Source: Mimachlamys varia
Lineage: Eukaryota > Mollusca > Bivalvia > Pectinida > Pectinidae
DNA length: 64,000 nt
Direction: 5' to 3'
Assembly (NCBI GenBank): GCA_947623455.1
Contig: OX392538.1
Location: 3,658,001 to 3,722,000 of the forward strand
Shown: one piece after another, positions 1 to 25,328 of the stretch
Numbering within the stretch: position 1 is the first letter of the stretch
Layout of the letters: each line of letters opens with the position of its first letter
Made by a program: the position numbers and the translations under genes
Notes under the pieces: model-generated
The model's input: the letters and a program-made list of their open reading frames with translations, nothing else
Told to the model about the DNA's origin: nothing
Databases searched by the model: none

Positions 1-360
1 AGTGTTTTGTCAGCAGCAGACATCTATCACAAAAATCGCGATATTTAGAGCAAGCCCTAGAATAACGAATCAACTGTGACATGTAAGCACCATAGGATGT
101 TACTTTAAGGAAAAGAGAAGTTCACGATCGGAAATTTGAAATAATCATGTTTATCATAGCTCAGTAGTAAGCTGTCCATGTTGGTTGAGTAAATAGCTGA
201 TGTAGAAAATTCTGTTGTGTCCTTAATATCAAGTTTAGAAGTGTATGCGATCGACATGATCAGAAAATGTCTTGTTGTTTATTGAAATCTCATTGTCGAT
301 ATATCTGAAAATGAAATAAAAAGTTTCTTGTTTCTTAGCTCTGAAATTCGGCCTCGTATG
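1..360 (-). mobile_element. Decayed reverse-transcriptase element fragment (RT-a)
   Basis: Read on the minus strand, this resembles the RT ORF seen best at 29380-29967: an FRYID-type catalytic block near 310-330, then the 'INNKTFSD..D' and 'KDTT' blocks. The catalytic motif reads YIDN rather than YIDD, and the frame is broken. The 3' end runs off the left edge of the window. A close copy lies at 10845-11415. Confidence 0.65.
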
Positions 361-2980
361 AAAACAAAAGCAAGTCAGTTTCGAGTGGGGCACAGTTTGT
401 TGCTATTGGAATGTGAACACCTTTTAAAACAAATTTTCTCAAAATTCAACAAAAATATTATCAACCAGGAATTCAATCATTCGTACGCACTATATCTTCT
501 TCAGTATATTTCAACTTAGATTTTGTTGCGTGTTTTTTTCACCACAATGTCAGTTCCCAGATAGCTAACTACCATAAATTTGTATCGTCGTCCGCCTTCT
601 TGGAAAAGAAAGCTCTCATAACGGGAAATCGAAAACGTTCTTCCAGTTTTGTAAGATATGGTAGTGTATACAGGGTGGAAAATCAAATGTTTTGGTCGAA
701 AATAACATTTTTAGGAGAAGGTGCTCAAGATTGATCGGAAGTTCTTTCCTGTTTTTTATAATCTACATCCCGTTAATTCCACTTCTAGAATATACAGTGT
801 CACAATAATACTGAAGCCCTGATTTAATGGTAATAAGAATGGTAGCAAAACGTTTTGATAAAGGCTTGATTAAGCAGTTAGCAGAGCCAGCGTTAAATGA
901 TCCTTGTGTAGTTTCTATATAGGTAGATCAATGTCTTACAAATAAACCGGTATCATGAAAAAATGACATGCTGAAGCATGACTAGATAGTATTGCATCTG
1001 TCGAAAAACTGGTCAATGTGTAAGTAGGGGTACCTTCAAGAAAGTATAGTTCTGTTTTAAGTAATTAATTGCGCATGTTGTAGTAATTGTGGTTGTTCCT
1101 CGGATTGGTCGAGTTGTCGATCCCCATACTCGTCATACGCATGGAACATTGGGAGAAAGCGTTTTTTCTCCTGCCAACACAACTCAAACAATCCAGGTTG
1201 AGTATCAAATGATCTGGGGTGGGTGTTGCAGTATCTGTGCTGTAGCATTCAAGTGCGGTGGCACTATAAAAGATGTCGTTGGAAACACGGTTCCACTACA
1301 AACAGAACAATTCATTTCCAGCACACACACAATCATACACACACATATGGAGATATTAGCCAGGTGGTATAGGACAAGCAGTTAGTGCCTGATAAGGCAG
1401 CTCCTGCGAACTCCTCAGAATTGTATATGATATAATTGTATGTGTTAATTGTATTGATTGTATGAGAATTGTATATTTATGTACTGTAAAACGCTTTAGA
1501 GTGGCTTGTGTTAGCTAGATAGGGCGCTATATCAAATATTGTATATTATTATTGTCATTATAAGGTTTTGCGAGATACACCTCTCCTTTCTTATTTTTTC
1601 TGTCATTTCTGTAAATATTAAATACATTTTGAGGAATAATTAAGGATTTGGAATTGCTTTTCACTGTAGCGGAACTTGACTGGATTATCGGCGACTAGGT
1701 AGCTCCTTGGTAAAGTGTTCGTCTAGAGTTCCTGAGATCCCGGGCTCGAACCTAGGTCTGGCCGATGCATTTTCTCTTTCTCCTGTTACAAAATTGTCGA
1801 GCTTGCCACCCCATGTTTAAATCATTGGGAGTACGCTTAGTAAAGGTATACCCGAACCTGGGTTGTAAATAGATGTCTTGTGGTCGAAGAGATGGGGAAA
1901 AAGGAGGGAGGAATGTAGCGAAACTGGACTGGGTCGATCATCGCCGACCAGGCGGCTCAGTGATAGACTGTGCGTCTAAAGTTCGAAAGGTGACCATTTC
2001 TAAGCCCGGTCTGGCCGCTACATTTTCTCGTTTTCCTATTACATATGTGTTATATGTAACAGAGGTCGCCACTAGTGAGCTTTAATCAATCATTAATGAG
2101 AAATTGTAAACAAACACAAACTACAGATCTTTATTATATTTTTAGATAAAGACATGTACATATTTGTTAATAAGTTGTGTTATTTCTAGTCAGTTTACCT
2201 GTTGATTGTATAAATGTTCATGCCTGTATACTGGAGGTACATTGTTTACATCCGCGCGTACGATGCGTGTGTGCTATTTCAGCTTTATTAAACAAGGCGC
2301 CCATAAGGCCTATCGACAAATATTCCTATACTTGATATCACCTATAAACAAGGCCATCCAAATATCATTTTTGCATTAAAATCCGTTATATAGGTAGTAG
2401 GCATAGAGTTAAGGAGTTCGTGTCATGCATGTAATTTTCTACAAGTATATTTCGTAAATCGGTATAATGTCCTAGAGTCAGTGTCATTCTTTGTAAACAT
2501 ATTTATATTAAGGGTACTTTATAAGTCAATCCACCGATGGTCGCGACATCCGTTAGCTGAGGTGATAACTATATGTGTGGCGACTGACCTGTGTCGACTT
2601 CATCTGTAGGTTCTTTGTGGACCGAGTGTTGTGTGCTATAAAGCTATTAGGGTATATAGCTGCTGGGATAATGTACCCTTTATATATTAACAGACAGTGT
2701 TCTGTGTGGACACTTGTCATTGTCACAGAAAATCTCATTTTGAGTGTGATGAGCCCATCAGAACAGTAGATATTCACAAGACGAGTGATGTCATAGGGGT
2801 AGACGGGACCGGGATAACAGACCGCGGTTAACGAGAACATTGTGATCACTGTACCCGTCCAGTGATAGTGACTGACAACTATCTCCTCAGTTGATAGGTA
2901 ACTTGCGTGCATTGAATGCTTGCTACGTTACTTGTAAATACGTATTATAAGTGAGAGAGATGTGTCGATGTTTATAACAT
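121..2980 (+). repeat. Left arm of segmental duplication upstream of SPR copy 1
   Basis: This stretch matches 11140-14590 over almost its whole length, for example the block starting 'ttcacgatcg' at 121 and at 11141. It includes the same RT fragment, the same tRNA-like repeats and the same 'ttaagggtactttataag' block near 2508. Differences are scattered substitutions and a few indels. One indel of about 650 bp is present only in the right arm (13437-14097). The duplication continues into the SPR genes. I see no gene of its own here. Confidence 0.8.
1673..2060 (+). repeat. tRNA-derived SINE-like pair (two tRNA-like heads)
   Basis: Two tRNA-like heads lie in tandem. The first (about 1690-1775) has an A-box-like 'taggtagctccttggtaaag' and a B-box-like 'gggctcgaacc'. 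The second (about 1935-2020) has 'ggcggctcagtgatagac', but its B box has decayed. Neither folds convincingly as a functional tRNA and there is no plausible mature end, so this reads as SINE heads. The paired copy is at 12607-12975, where the second B box ('gttcgaacctgg') is intact. Confidence 0.55.
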
Positions 2981-3341
2981 ATATTTTGTTAAGCAGAATA
3001 TTGTATATACTGTAAAGCAGTGTTGTTGTCATTCTACATCAACCTGCCACTGTCACATTCGTCCATAGTTACACATGTAATTTACTTACTATAGTGTAGA
3101 TATTTTGATAAGAGGTAAATAATCTGGTAACCTTTATCCAATATAGTTATGAATTACTCCATTTAAAAATAAACAATTCTTTTCGCAGATCAACTTCAAC
3201 AAACTATCAATAAATACTACATAATGATATACTATCAAATCTGAATTCGGCGTCCTTGTCAATCGTGAGCACACATTTATGGTCGTGACCTGTTTTTGAT
3301 TAGATGGAAGATAAACGAATTCATTATATGATTTAGATACA

Positions 3342-3406
3342 GCGACTCTGGAAGTTGATAGGAGAGCTGTTATAACAGTCAGAGAGACGGGGTGTATGAC
3401 AACAAG
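3342..3406 (+). promoter_or_regulatory. Conserved type-A 5' region of SPR copy 1
   Basis: This block before the ATG is nearly identical to 15472-15538 before copy 2, while sequence further upstream is less similar. It contains the perfect 12-bp palindrome CTGTTATAACAG (3367-3378). The conservation suggests a core promoter or 5' UTR. Copies 3 and 4 have unrelated upstream sequence. The transcription start is not known. Confidence 0.5.
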
Positions 3407-8943
<5,537 letters not shown>

Positions 8944-9278
8944 TTTTACTAAGAATTGTTTTTTTGGAAAAATGGTGGAGTCAATGTTTATCATAAACAA
9001 TTAAGTAAACAAAATTCTGTAAAACTTTAATTACTTTTCTTTGTGTAACCATAGAGCAGTCATATACAAAGTATTTTCGTCAGAAATTAAACATCAGTCT
9101 GACTTTGTTGTTATTATAAATAGTATAATATGGTCGCTTGTATCGCTTGATCTAGTCATGATTTTGCTGTGTATAACTATTAACATTTGCATTAGAAAAT
9201 TTGAGAAACTTATATTGAACTTTAATAACATATCAATATAAATATTATCACAGTTCCAGATGACGATATGATGAACCC

Positions 9279-10380
9279 TTAAAGCTGACAATGCAAGTTA
9301 AAAAGCTTTATTGTTGATATTTAAAAAAAAAAACGGCCAAGCAAAAATTTTAGAAATCTTCTGAGATGCCCCCTTACAGGTTACTAAGGAATGGCAGACA
9401 TTTTAGTTTTTGCCTTGCTTGGTAACGATAGTCGGCTTCCTTGGGTATAAAGGCACCCAGGCCGTCAAACCGGTTCTCATTGTCGTGATGAAACCGCACG
9501 GCGACACTTCTATAGACCTATATTGCTAGCCAACACATACTTTCTGATTTGTTTACGATATTTTCGATCAGTATCTGAAGAACGTTGACATGGATATAGA
9601 AGTTGTTATTATAACGATATTATACAATATGAGCGAAATTAAGAAAAAAAACATTAGATTACACCAAAACTCGTGCGAATAAAAAATAAGTACATGAATG
9701 ACAACTGATAAACCTACCTTAGTATTCAATTGGAACATCATGTCGCTACGAGTAATCAGTTCCTGTGTGATAAACATTGCTATAACATCCATTTATTTTC
9801 GTCAAAATAAGTTCCCCTCACTCGCATGTGTTCGTGCACGTGTTTTACATAATCAAGACTATGCTCGCGTGTTACACTACATTTTCATTACAAGCGAGTA
9901 CATATTCTGTTCGGAATGTTTCGCTCTGCTTCCGAATGTAAAATCAACATGTTGATGTCCATTACGTATACATAGGTAAAGGGACAGTTAGGGTGTTTTC
10001 AGTTTTATTTTTTTTTTCATTTTGCTTTGGCACACGATTTATGATGGTGGCTGAGAGAGTGGCCATCTTCATGTAACTTCAACTTCAAGGTAAGTGTGTG
10101 TTTGTCATTCCAGTTTTGTAACTCCAGTGTCACCTGTTGTGTCCGCAGGTGTGTTGCAATTTGCACGGCCAGTGTTCATGTAAAAACCGGTTTGACAGGC
10201 TGAGTGCCTTTTATACCCAGGGAGGCCGACTCTCGTTTCCATGCAAGGCAAAAACTAAAATGTCTGCCTCTCCTTAGTAACCGGTTAGGGGGCATCTCAG
10301 AAGCTTTCTGAAATATAACTTTGCCGTATTTTTTTTTAATCTCAACAAAAAAGCTTTATAACTTGCATTGTCAGCTTTAA
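9279..10380. mobile_element. Non-autonomous TTAA-flanked element with long terminal inverted repeats
   Basis: The ends are TTAA-AGCTGACAATGCAAGT (TTAA at 9279-9282) and its inverted form ending AGCT-TTAA (TTAA at 10377-10380). The inverted arms extend roughly 200 bp each, imperfectly: 'aaccggttctcattg' near 9470 pairs with the 'aaaccggtttgacagg' region near 10185. The homologous 3' flank of SPR copy 3 (about 25485-25500) reads straight through with 'tagagc' where this copy has TTAA, element, TTAA, gc, so copy 3 is an empty site. There is no transposase. TTAA specificity suggests mobilisation by a piggyBac-like enzyme, but this is inference. Confidence 0.75.
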
Positions 10381-10844
10381 GCTCCAATAAAGTGTAGATT
10401 ATGTACAACACTACCAAGCTTTAGTAATACTACGACAATTGAATCAAGCGTGCAGTGGCTGATGTTTCGTTTTACAAACGGATTATTGAAAAGACTAAAT
10501 ATAAACAAGCGACAAACGGACAAGATCAATGACATAGAGCTATTTGTAGCACATTTTCCATTCAACCAAATGTTTTTATTGTTTCCAAAAATACTGTTTA
10601 AATGAAAATTTAATAATAAGAACCTGAAATGAATATGAAATGTTTATTTTAGTGCGTGTGTGTGTTACGTTATCTTCCATACTATTCGAGTTTGAATCTA
10701 AATGATCAACTCTGATATTAGATTTTTATTTGAAAACAAAACTGAACATTATCTAAAAACAATCAGAGAATTCAGAAGCGTCAATGAACCCATAATGCAA
10801 ATTCAAAATCGATTAAAGTAGAAATAAAATATGACTAAAGGGAG

Positions 10845-11415
10845 AATATTTACATGGAGACCCTTGTAAAAGTACAAGAGAATAAGATCAGGTGTTCCGG
10901 AAGAGTAAGCGTCTTCTGCTTCATCGAGGACACATGAAATATAAATTTTGGTCGCATCCAATTCAACGTCAAAGCCTCAAATCGAAAACAGCGTGTTCAT
11001 TCTCAATCACAACAAGTACACCAATGTGCATATTCAAAACGTCCACCTTTATATCACACAAAGAACCAAAATATTTCTCAATGAAACAAAAATGGCGACC
11101 ACTAGCTCATAGTTCCGATCAACAAGCATCTCTCAAAAGTTCACGATCGAAAAATTGAAATAATCACGTTTATCATAGCTCAGTAGTAAGCTGTCCATGT
11201 TGGTCGAGTAAATAGCTGATGTAGAAAAGTCTGTTGTGTCCTTGATATCAAGTTTAGAATGGTATATACGATCGACATGATCAGAAAATGTCTTGTTGTT
11301 TATTGAAATCACATTGTCGATATATCTGAAAATGAAATAAAAAGTTTTTTGTTTCTTAGCTCTGAAATTCAGCATCGTATGAAAACAAAAGCAAGTCAGC
11401 TTCGAGTGGGGCACA
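10845..11415 (-). pseudogene. Reverse-transcriptase element fragment (RT-d)
   Basis: The minus-strand frame from 11414 gives about 93 open residues with 'FIFRYIDN', 'NNKTFSDHVDRIY', 'KDTTDFSTSA' and 'SYDKRDYFNFSIVNF'. The last matches the DKRDDF.FPIVNFP block of the RT family. The catalytic motif reads YIDN instead of YIDD, so it is dead. The 3' part (about 10845-11130) is frameshifted. It is a duplicate of the fragment at 1-360. Confidence 0.7.
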
Positions 11416-12123
11416 GTTTGTTCCTATTGGAATGTGAACATCTTCTAGAACAAATTTCCTCAAAACTCAACAAAAATATTATCAACAAGAAATTCATTCA
11501 TTCGTACATACTATATCTTCTTCAGTATATTTCAATTTAAATTTTTTTGTGTTTTTTTTTCACCACAATTTCAGTTCCCTGATAGCTCACTACCATAAAT
11601 TTGTATCGTCGTCCACCTTTCTTGGAAAAGAAAGCTCTCATAACGAGAAATCGAGAACGTTCATCCAGTTTTATAAAATATGGTAGTGTATACAGGGTGG
11701 AAAAATCAAATGTTGTGGTAAAAATAACATTTTAGGAGGGGGTGCTCAAGATTAATCGGAAGTTCTTTCCTGTTTTTCACAATTCACTTCCCGTTAATTC
11801 CACTTCTAGAATAGCCAATGTCACAATAATACTGAAGCCCTGATTTAGTTACTAAGAATGGTAGCAAAACGTTTTGATAAAGGCTTGATTAAGCAGTTAG
11901 CAGAGCCAGCGTAAAATGATCCTTGTGTAGGTTCTGTATAGGTAGGTCAGTGTCTTACAAATAAACCGGTTTCTTGAAAAAATGACATGCTGAAGCATGG
12001 CTAGATAGTATTGCATCTGTCGAAAAACTTGTCAATGTGTAAGTAGGGGTACCTTCAAGAAAGTATAGTCCTGTTTTAAGCAATTTATTTCGCATGCTGT
12101 AGTAATTGTAGTTGTTCCTTAGA

Positions 12124-12200
12124 GATGGGCGGATTGGTCGAAAGGTCAACACTCCGGCCTTCCATGCAGGCGGCCGGGGTTCGATCTTCGTAATCGTCAT
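12124..12200 (+). repeat. tRNA-like SINE head
   Basis: 'gggcggattggtcgaaaggtcaac...ggccttccatgcaggcggccggggttcgatc' has an A-box-like start and a clear B box, GGTTCGATC. The left duplication arm has a collapsed version near 1098-1130. It is judged a SINE head rather than a working tRNA because no acceptor-stem closure is visible. Confidence 0.4.
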
Positions 12201-12606
12201 ACGCATGGAACATTCAGAAAAAGTGTTTTTCTCTTGCCAACACAACTCCAACAATCCAGGTGGAGTAAAAAATGGTCTGGGGTTGGTGTTGCAGAATCTG
12301 TGCTGTAACATTCAATTGAGGTGGCACTCTAAAAGAGGCTGTTGGAACCACGGTTCAACTTCAAATTGTATTTGTTAATTGAATTGACTGTATGAGAATT
12401 GTAAATATATGTACTGTAAAGCGCTTTACAATGGCTTGTGTTAGCTAGATAGGGCGCTATATCAAATGTTGTATATACTTATTATCATTACAAGGTTTTG
12501 CGAGATAGTTAGGAATATACCTCTCCTTTCTTGTTATTTCTGTCATTTCTGTAAATACTAAATACATTTTGAGGAATAATTCAGGATTTTGAATTTCTTT
12601 GTTTTG

Positions 12607-12975
12607 TAGCAGAACTTGACTGGATTATCGGCGACTAGGTAGCTCATTGGTAAAGTGTTCGTCTAGATTTCTGGGATCCCGGGCTCGAGCCCAGGTCTGG
12701 CCGATGCATGTTCTCTTTCTCCTGTTACAACATTGGCGATTTTGCCAACCCATGTTTAAATCATTGGGAGTACGCTTAGTAAAGGGATACCCGAACCTGG
12801 GTTGTAAATAGTTGTCTTGTGGTCGAAGAAATGGGAAAAAGGGAGTAAGAAATGTAGCGGAACTGGACTGGGTCGATCATCGGCGACCAGGTGGCTCAGT
12901 GATAGAGTGTGCGTCTAATGTTCGAAAGGTCGCCAGTTCGAACCTGGTCTGGCCGCTACATTTTCTCGTTCTCAT
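12607..12975 (+). repeat. tRNA-derived SINE-like pair (right arm copy)
   Basis: Two tRNA-like heads. The second (12870-12960) has 'ggtggctcagtgatagag' and 'cgccagttcgaacctggtctgg', that is, good A and B boxes. It is paralogous to 1673-2060. Confidence 0.6.
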
Positions 12976-13436
12976 GTTACATATGTGGCACATGTACCAG
13001 TGGTGGCCACTTTTGAGCTTTGATCAATCATAAACAAACACAAACTACAGATTGTGGTGAGTTTGTAACTCTTTGTTATATTTTTAGATAAAGATATGTA
13101 CATATTTGTTAATCAGCTGTGATACTTCTGGTCAGTTTACCTGTTTATTGTATAAATGTTCATGCATATATATCGGAGGTACATTGTTTACATCCGCGCG
13201 TACGATGTGTGTGTGCTATTTCAGCTTTATTTAACAAGGCGTCCATAAGGCCTATCGACAAATATTCCTATACTTGATATCACATTTAAACAGGGCCATC
13301 CATTTATAATTTTTGCATTAAAATCCGTTATATAGGTAGTAGGCATAGAGTTAAGGAGTTCGTGTCGTGCATATACTTTTCTACAAGTATACTTCGTAAA
13401 TCGTTAGAATGTCCTAGAGTCAGTGTCATTGTTTGT

Positions 13437-14097
13437 ATATTTAAGGATTAAAGTTTCTTTCTGATGGTTTTATCAAAGGATAAAGTTCAGTAGGATATCG
13501 ATAGTTAGAATGGAACGCGAAGCGTTCCATGAAACAACTATCGATATCCTATCGATAAAACCACCAGAAAGAAACTTTAATCCTTATATTTACTGTCCAG
13601 ACCTTATTTTCCCATGTGTAATTATTTCTTTAATCAGATATTATGATACTTACTGCGATGAAATCAAACAGTATCGTTTGGTTTCGGTAGACTGTTGAAA
13701 CAGCCGCCTTATGAGGTGACGAACTCCCGCGAAATTTCAGTCAACAAGTAAACAAGAAAGGTCCAAAAGATTACATCTTTTTATAGGTTTTTTTTCACAT
13801 AAGTTTATATATAAACAAACCATACTGTCTTTGTTTCTGTTATTGTATTTAAAAACCCCCATTAAAATGCTTCTTATTTATTACTTAAATAAATAAACAC
13901 ATACTACGCGGCAGGATATTGATCGAGTCTGTAAAGTAGTGACGCGGCCTCGTGTTCAAATCGTGACGGAGTGTATTACTGCGCGCTGCGCCAATAGGCG
14001 CGTGATCCACTGATTTTATCGGAAAATAAAGTTCAGTAGGCATTCGTAGAAATGTATAGGCAATATACTATCAATTCCAAACAGACTGTAAATATAT
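13437..14097. mobile_element. About 650-bp insertion headed by a three-stem foldback
   Basis: Absent from the other duplication arm, where the flanks join directly near 2500. Its first part (13441-13588) is a long hairpin: 'ttaaggattaaagtttcttt' pairs with 'aaagaaactttaatcctta', 'aggatatcgatagtt' with 'aactatcgatatcct', and 'tggaacgc' with 'gcgttcca' around a GAA loop. The motif 'aaagttcagtagg' occurs near both ends (13482 and 14027). No ORF. The element class is unknown. Confidence 0.6.
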
Positions 14098-14659
14098 ATA
14101 TATATATTAAGGGTACTTTATAAGTCAATACACTGATGGCCGCGTTATCCGCTAGCTGAGGATAAAGCTATATGTTTGGTGACTGTCCTGTGTCGACTTC
14201 ATCTGTAGGTTCTTTGTGGACCGAGTGTTGTGTGCTATAAAGCTATTAGGGTATATAGCTGCTGGGATAATGTACCCTTTATATATTAACAGACAGTGTT
14301 CTGTGTGGACACTTAAGCTTCTTGTCATTGTCACAGAATGAAAATCTCATTTTGAATGTGATGAGCCCATCAGAACAGTATATATTGACAAGAAGAGAGA
14401 GGTCACGAGGGGAGGCGGGACCGTGTTAATAGACGCGATGAACGAGACCATTGTCTACCAAGGCCGTGATAGTGACTGACAAGTATCTCCTCAGCAGTGG
14501 TTGACGGGTTACTTGAGTGCATTGAATGGTTGTTACCTTACTTGTAATTACATACTGTGTGTGCGGGAGATGTGTCGATGTTTAACATACATTGTAATAT
14601 ATAAAAACAAAAACATAATGTATATAAGGAGGATACAGTAAGAATTATTGCATTCAGGG

Positions 14660-15320
14660 TTGACAATATCTTTGTTTAGTTATGAGGAAAGATTTTTAAC
14701 AAACTGTTGGCATTCCAATGGGAACTAACCGTACCCCACTTTTGGGTGACTTTTTTCTTGTTTTATAAGAGGCAGAGGCTTATTAGGATGGGTAACAATA
14801 CCCTTGCCAAATCTTTTCAATTTCATTTTCAGGACCTTCGACGATATGTTGTCTATAAACAACAAGAAGTTTGCTGACCTAGTCGATCGTATATACCCTA
14901 CTGACTTGAGAATAAAAACACAACAGACTCTCCCATATCAACATCTTACCTCTATCTTTACTTAACCTACGACCAACACGGGCAGCTTACTACTAAAGTG
15001 TATGATAAACGTGACGATTTCGATTTTCCGATCATAAAAATCCCCTCTTTTGATAGTAACATCACTGCTTCTCCATCCTATGGTGTTTACATGTCGCAGT
15101 TGATTCGTTATTTTAGGGCTTGCTCTGAATATCGAGATTTTCGTGATGTCACTGCTGACGAACAATCTAACGGCACAGGGATTCGAGGGATGCATGTTGA
15201 TGAAGAATATGGGCAAGTTATATGGTCGTATTCTTGATCTCCTTGATTTCTTCTTGATAAATATTCTGTATCGTTGTGTGATATGAAGATGGACGTTTTT
15301 GACTTTGATTATTAGTGTGC
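14660..15320 (+). pseudogene. Reverse-transcriptase element fragment (RT-e)
   Basis: Plus-strand remnants in order: 'GIPMGTN' (14715), 'TLAKSF', the damaged catalytic block ('ttcgacgatatgttg'), 'NNKKFADLVDRIYP', 'LTYDQHGQLTTKVYDKRDDFDFPI' and 'PSYGVYMSQLIRYFRACSEYRDF'. It has several frameshifts and stops. It sits between the duplicated upstream block and the copy 2 promoter and is absent from copy 1. Confidence 0.75.
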
Positions 15321-15471
15321 TTACCTGTTGTGATTGTCAATGATGACTCGGTTCTCATTTTGAAAATATTACATAATCATATAATATCAACTCTGAACTC
15401 AGCGTTCTAATCTATCGTGAGCATGCATTTGAAGCAGTGACTTTTTTTATTTGCGTGGAAGATAAACGACA

Positions 15472-15538
15472 CAGCGACTCTGAACGTTGATAGGAGAGCT
15501 GTTATAACAGTCAGAGAGACGGGGTGTATGACAACAAG
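15472..15538 (+). promoter_or_regulatory. Conserved type-A 5' region of SPR copy 2
   Basis: Near-identical to 3342-3406, including the palindrome CTGTTATAACAG (15499-15510) and the overlapping uORF (ATG 15528, stop ending 15581). Likely core promoter and 5' UTR; inferred from conservation only. Confidence 0.5.
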
Positions 15539-18164
<2,626 letters not shown>

Positions 18165-18474
18165 TTTTACTGAGAATTGTTTTTTTGAAAAATGGTGGAG
18201 TCAATGTATATCATAAACAATCGAGTACAAGTAGAACCATTTATTGGTAATACCACTGTTTATGAAATTAAGTAAATATTATCCATTTTACCTGATAGGT
18301 TTTTTTTTATTTCTGTAACACTCATTAATTTTTATTTATATAACCAGAGATCAGATATATACAATGTATTTTCTTCAAAAAGTAAACATTAGCCTGACTC
18401 TGAACATCACTGTAGTGTTCTGAATTTACGGGACATATATCGATGATTATATTTGAGAATTAGTAAATTAAATA

Positions 18475-19068
18475 TTGGATTTTATCATGAGTGTTGCTGG
18501 TTTTCCTTTTGGTCACGAGTGCTAGGATAGGTTCGGACCTTACAAATTTATGATAGCTGATCATGATCCCCCATCCCAGCTACCCCCACCCCCACAGAAT
18601 CAGATGGGAAATTGAAACGATTACAAATTGAATTCGTAATGCCAGTTATCGACATAACACAAGCTGTCAAGATCTCTTTTAAACATGCTCTTTCTCATTT
18701 TTATAACACAAGCATTATTTATTTTATAAGATTTAAAAACAATATATTTTAAATCGTATGAAATGACCAATAAGAGGCGTTTTGGTTCTTTACTATTTTT
18801 GTTGGAATAACCTTAGTCGCCAAAGAAAACCAGATTGTCGGGCAGATTACAACAATGTTACTATTCATGCCCGACAGGGGAATATAACATTTTAATGCGA
18901 TCAAGTGATACCCTCTGACCTGCATGTAGTGACACGGAAACATATCAGTCTGGGCATACAACCGATAAGTCAGACACTACGGCAGTAAATAGACTGAATT
19001 GAGGATACCTGTACATTTTTCTTCTCTCCTCTGCTTACATTTTTTGCTCGCGAACATCAGACGCCCTG
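18475..19068 (+). promoter_or_regulatory. Type-B upstream region of SPR copy 3
   Basis: This matches 31738-32222 upstream of copy 4: 'attggattttatcatgagtg', 'gtgctaggataggttcggacc', and near the gene 'gtcagacactacggca'. It does not match the upstream of copies 1 and 2. It probably holds the promoter. The shared block nearest the gene is about 80 bp before the ATG. Confidence 0.5.

Positions 19069-25328
<6,260 letters not shown>

Larger units (their letters stand above)
11140..14590 (+). repeat. Right arm of segmental duplication upstream of SPR copy 2
   Basis: Matches 121-2980 (see that entry). It differs by an extra tRNA-like block kept at 12124-12200 (largely lost in the left arm), a shorter segment around 12360, and a unique insertion of about 650 bp at 13437-14097. 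The level of divergence, by eye, shows the duplication is recent but not brand new. Confidence 0.8.

Noticed and set aside
1686..2025. Possible functional tRNA genes
   Set aside because: A/B boxes are present, but no good acceptor stem or anticodon arm could be closed; they recur in repeats, so SINE heads are more likely. The same applies to 12124-12200, 12607-12975 and 38165-38245.
9568..9955. Short ORFs inside the TTAA element as a transposase
   Set aside because: Too short, no catalytic motif and low complexity; the element appears non-autonomous.
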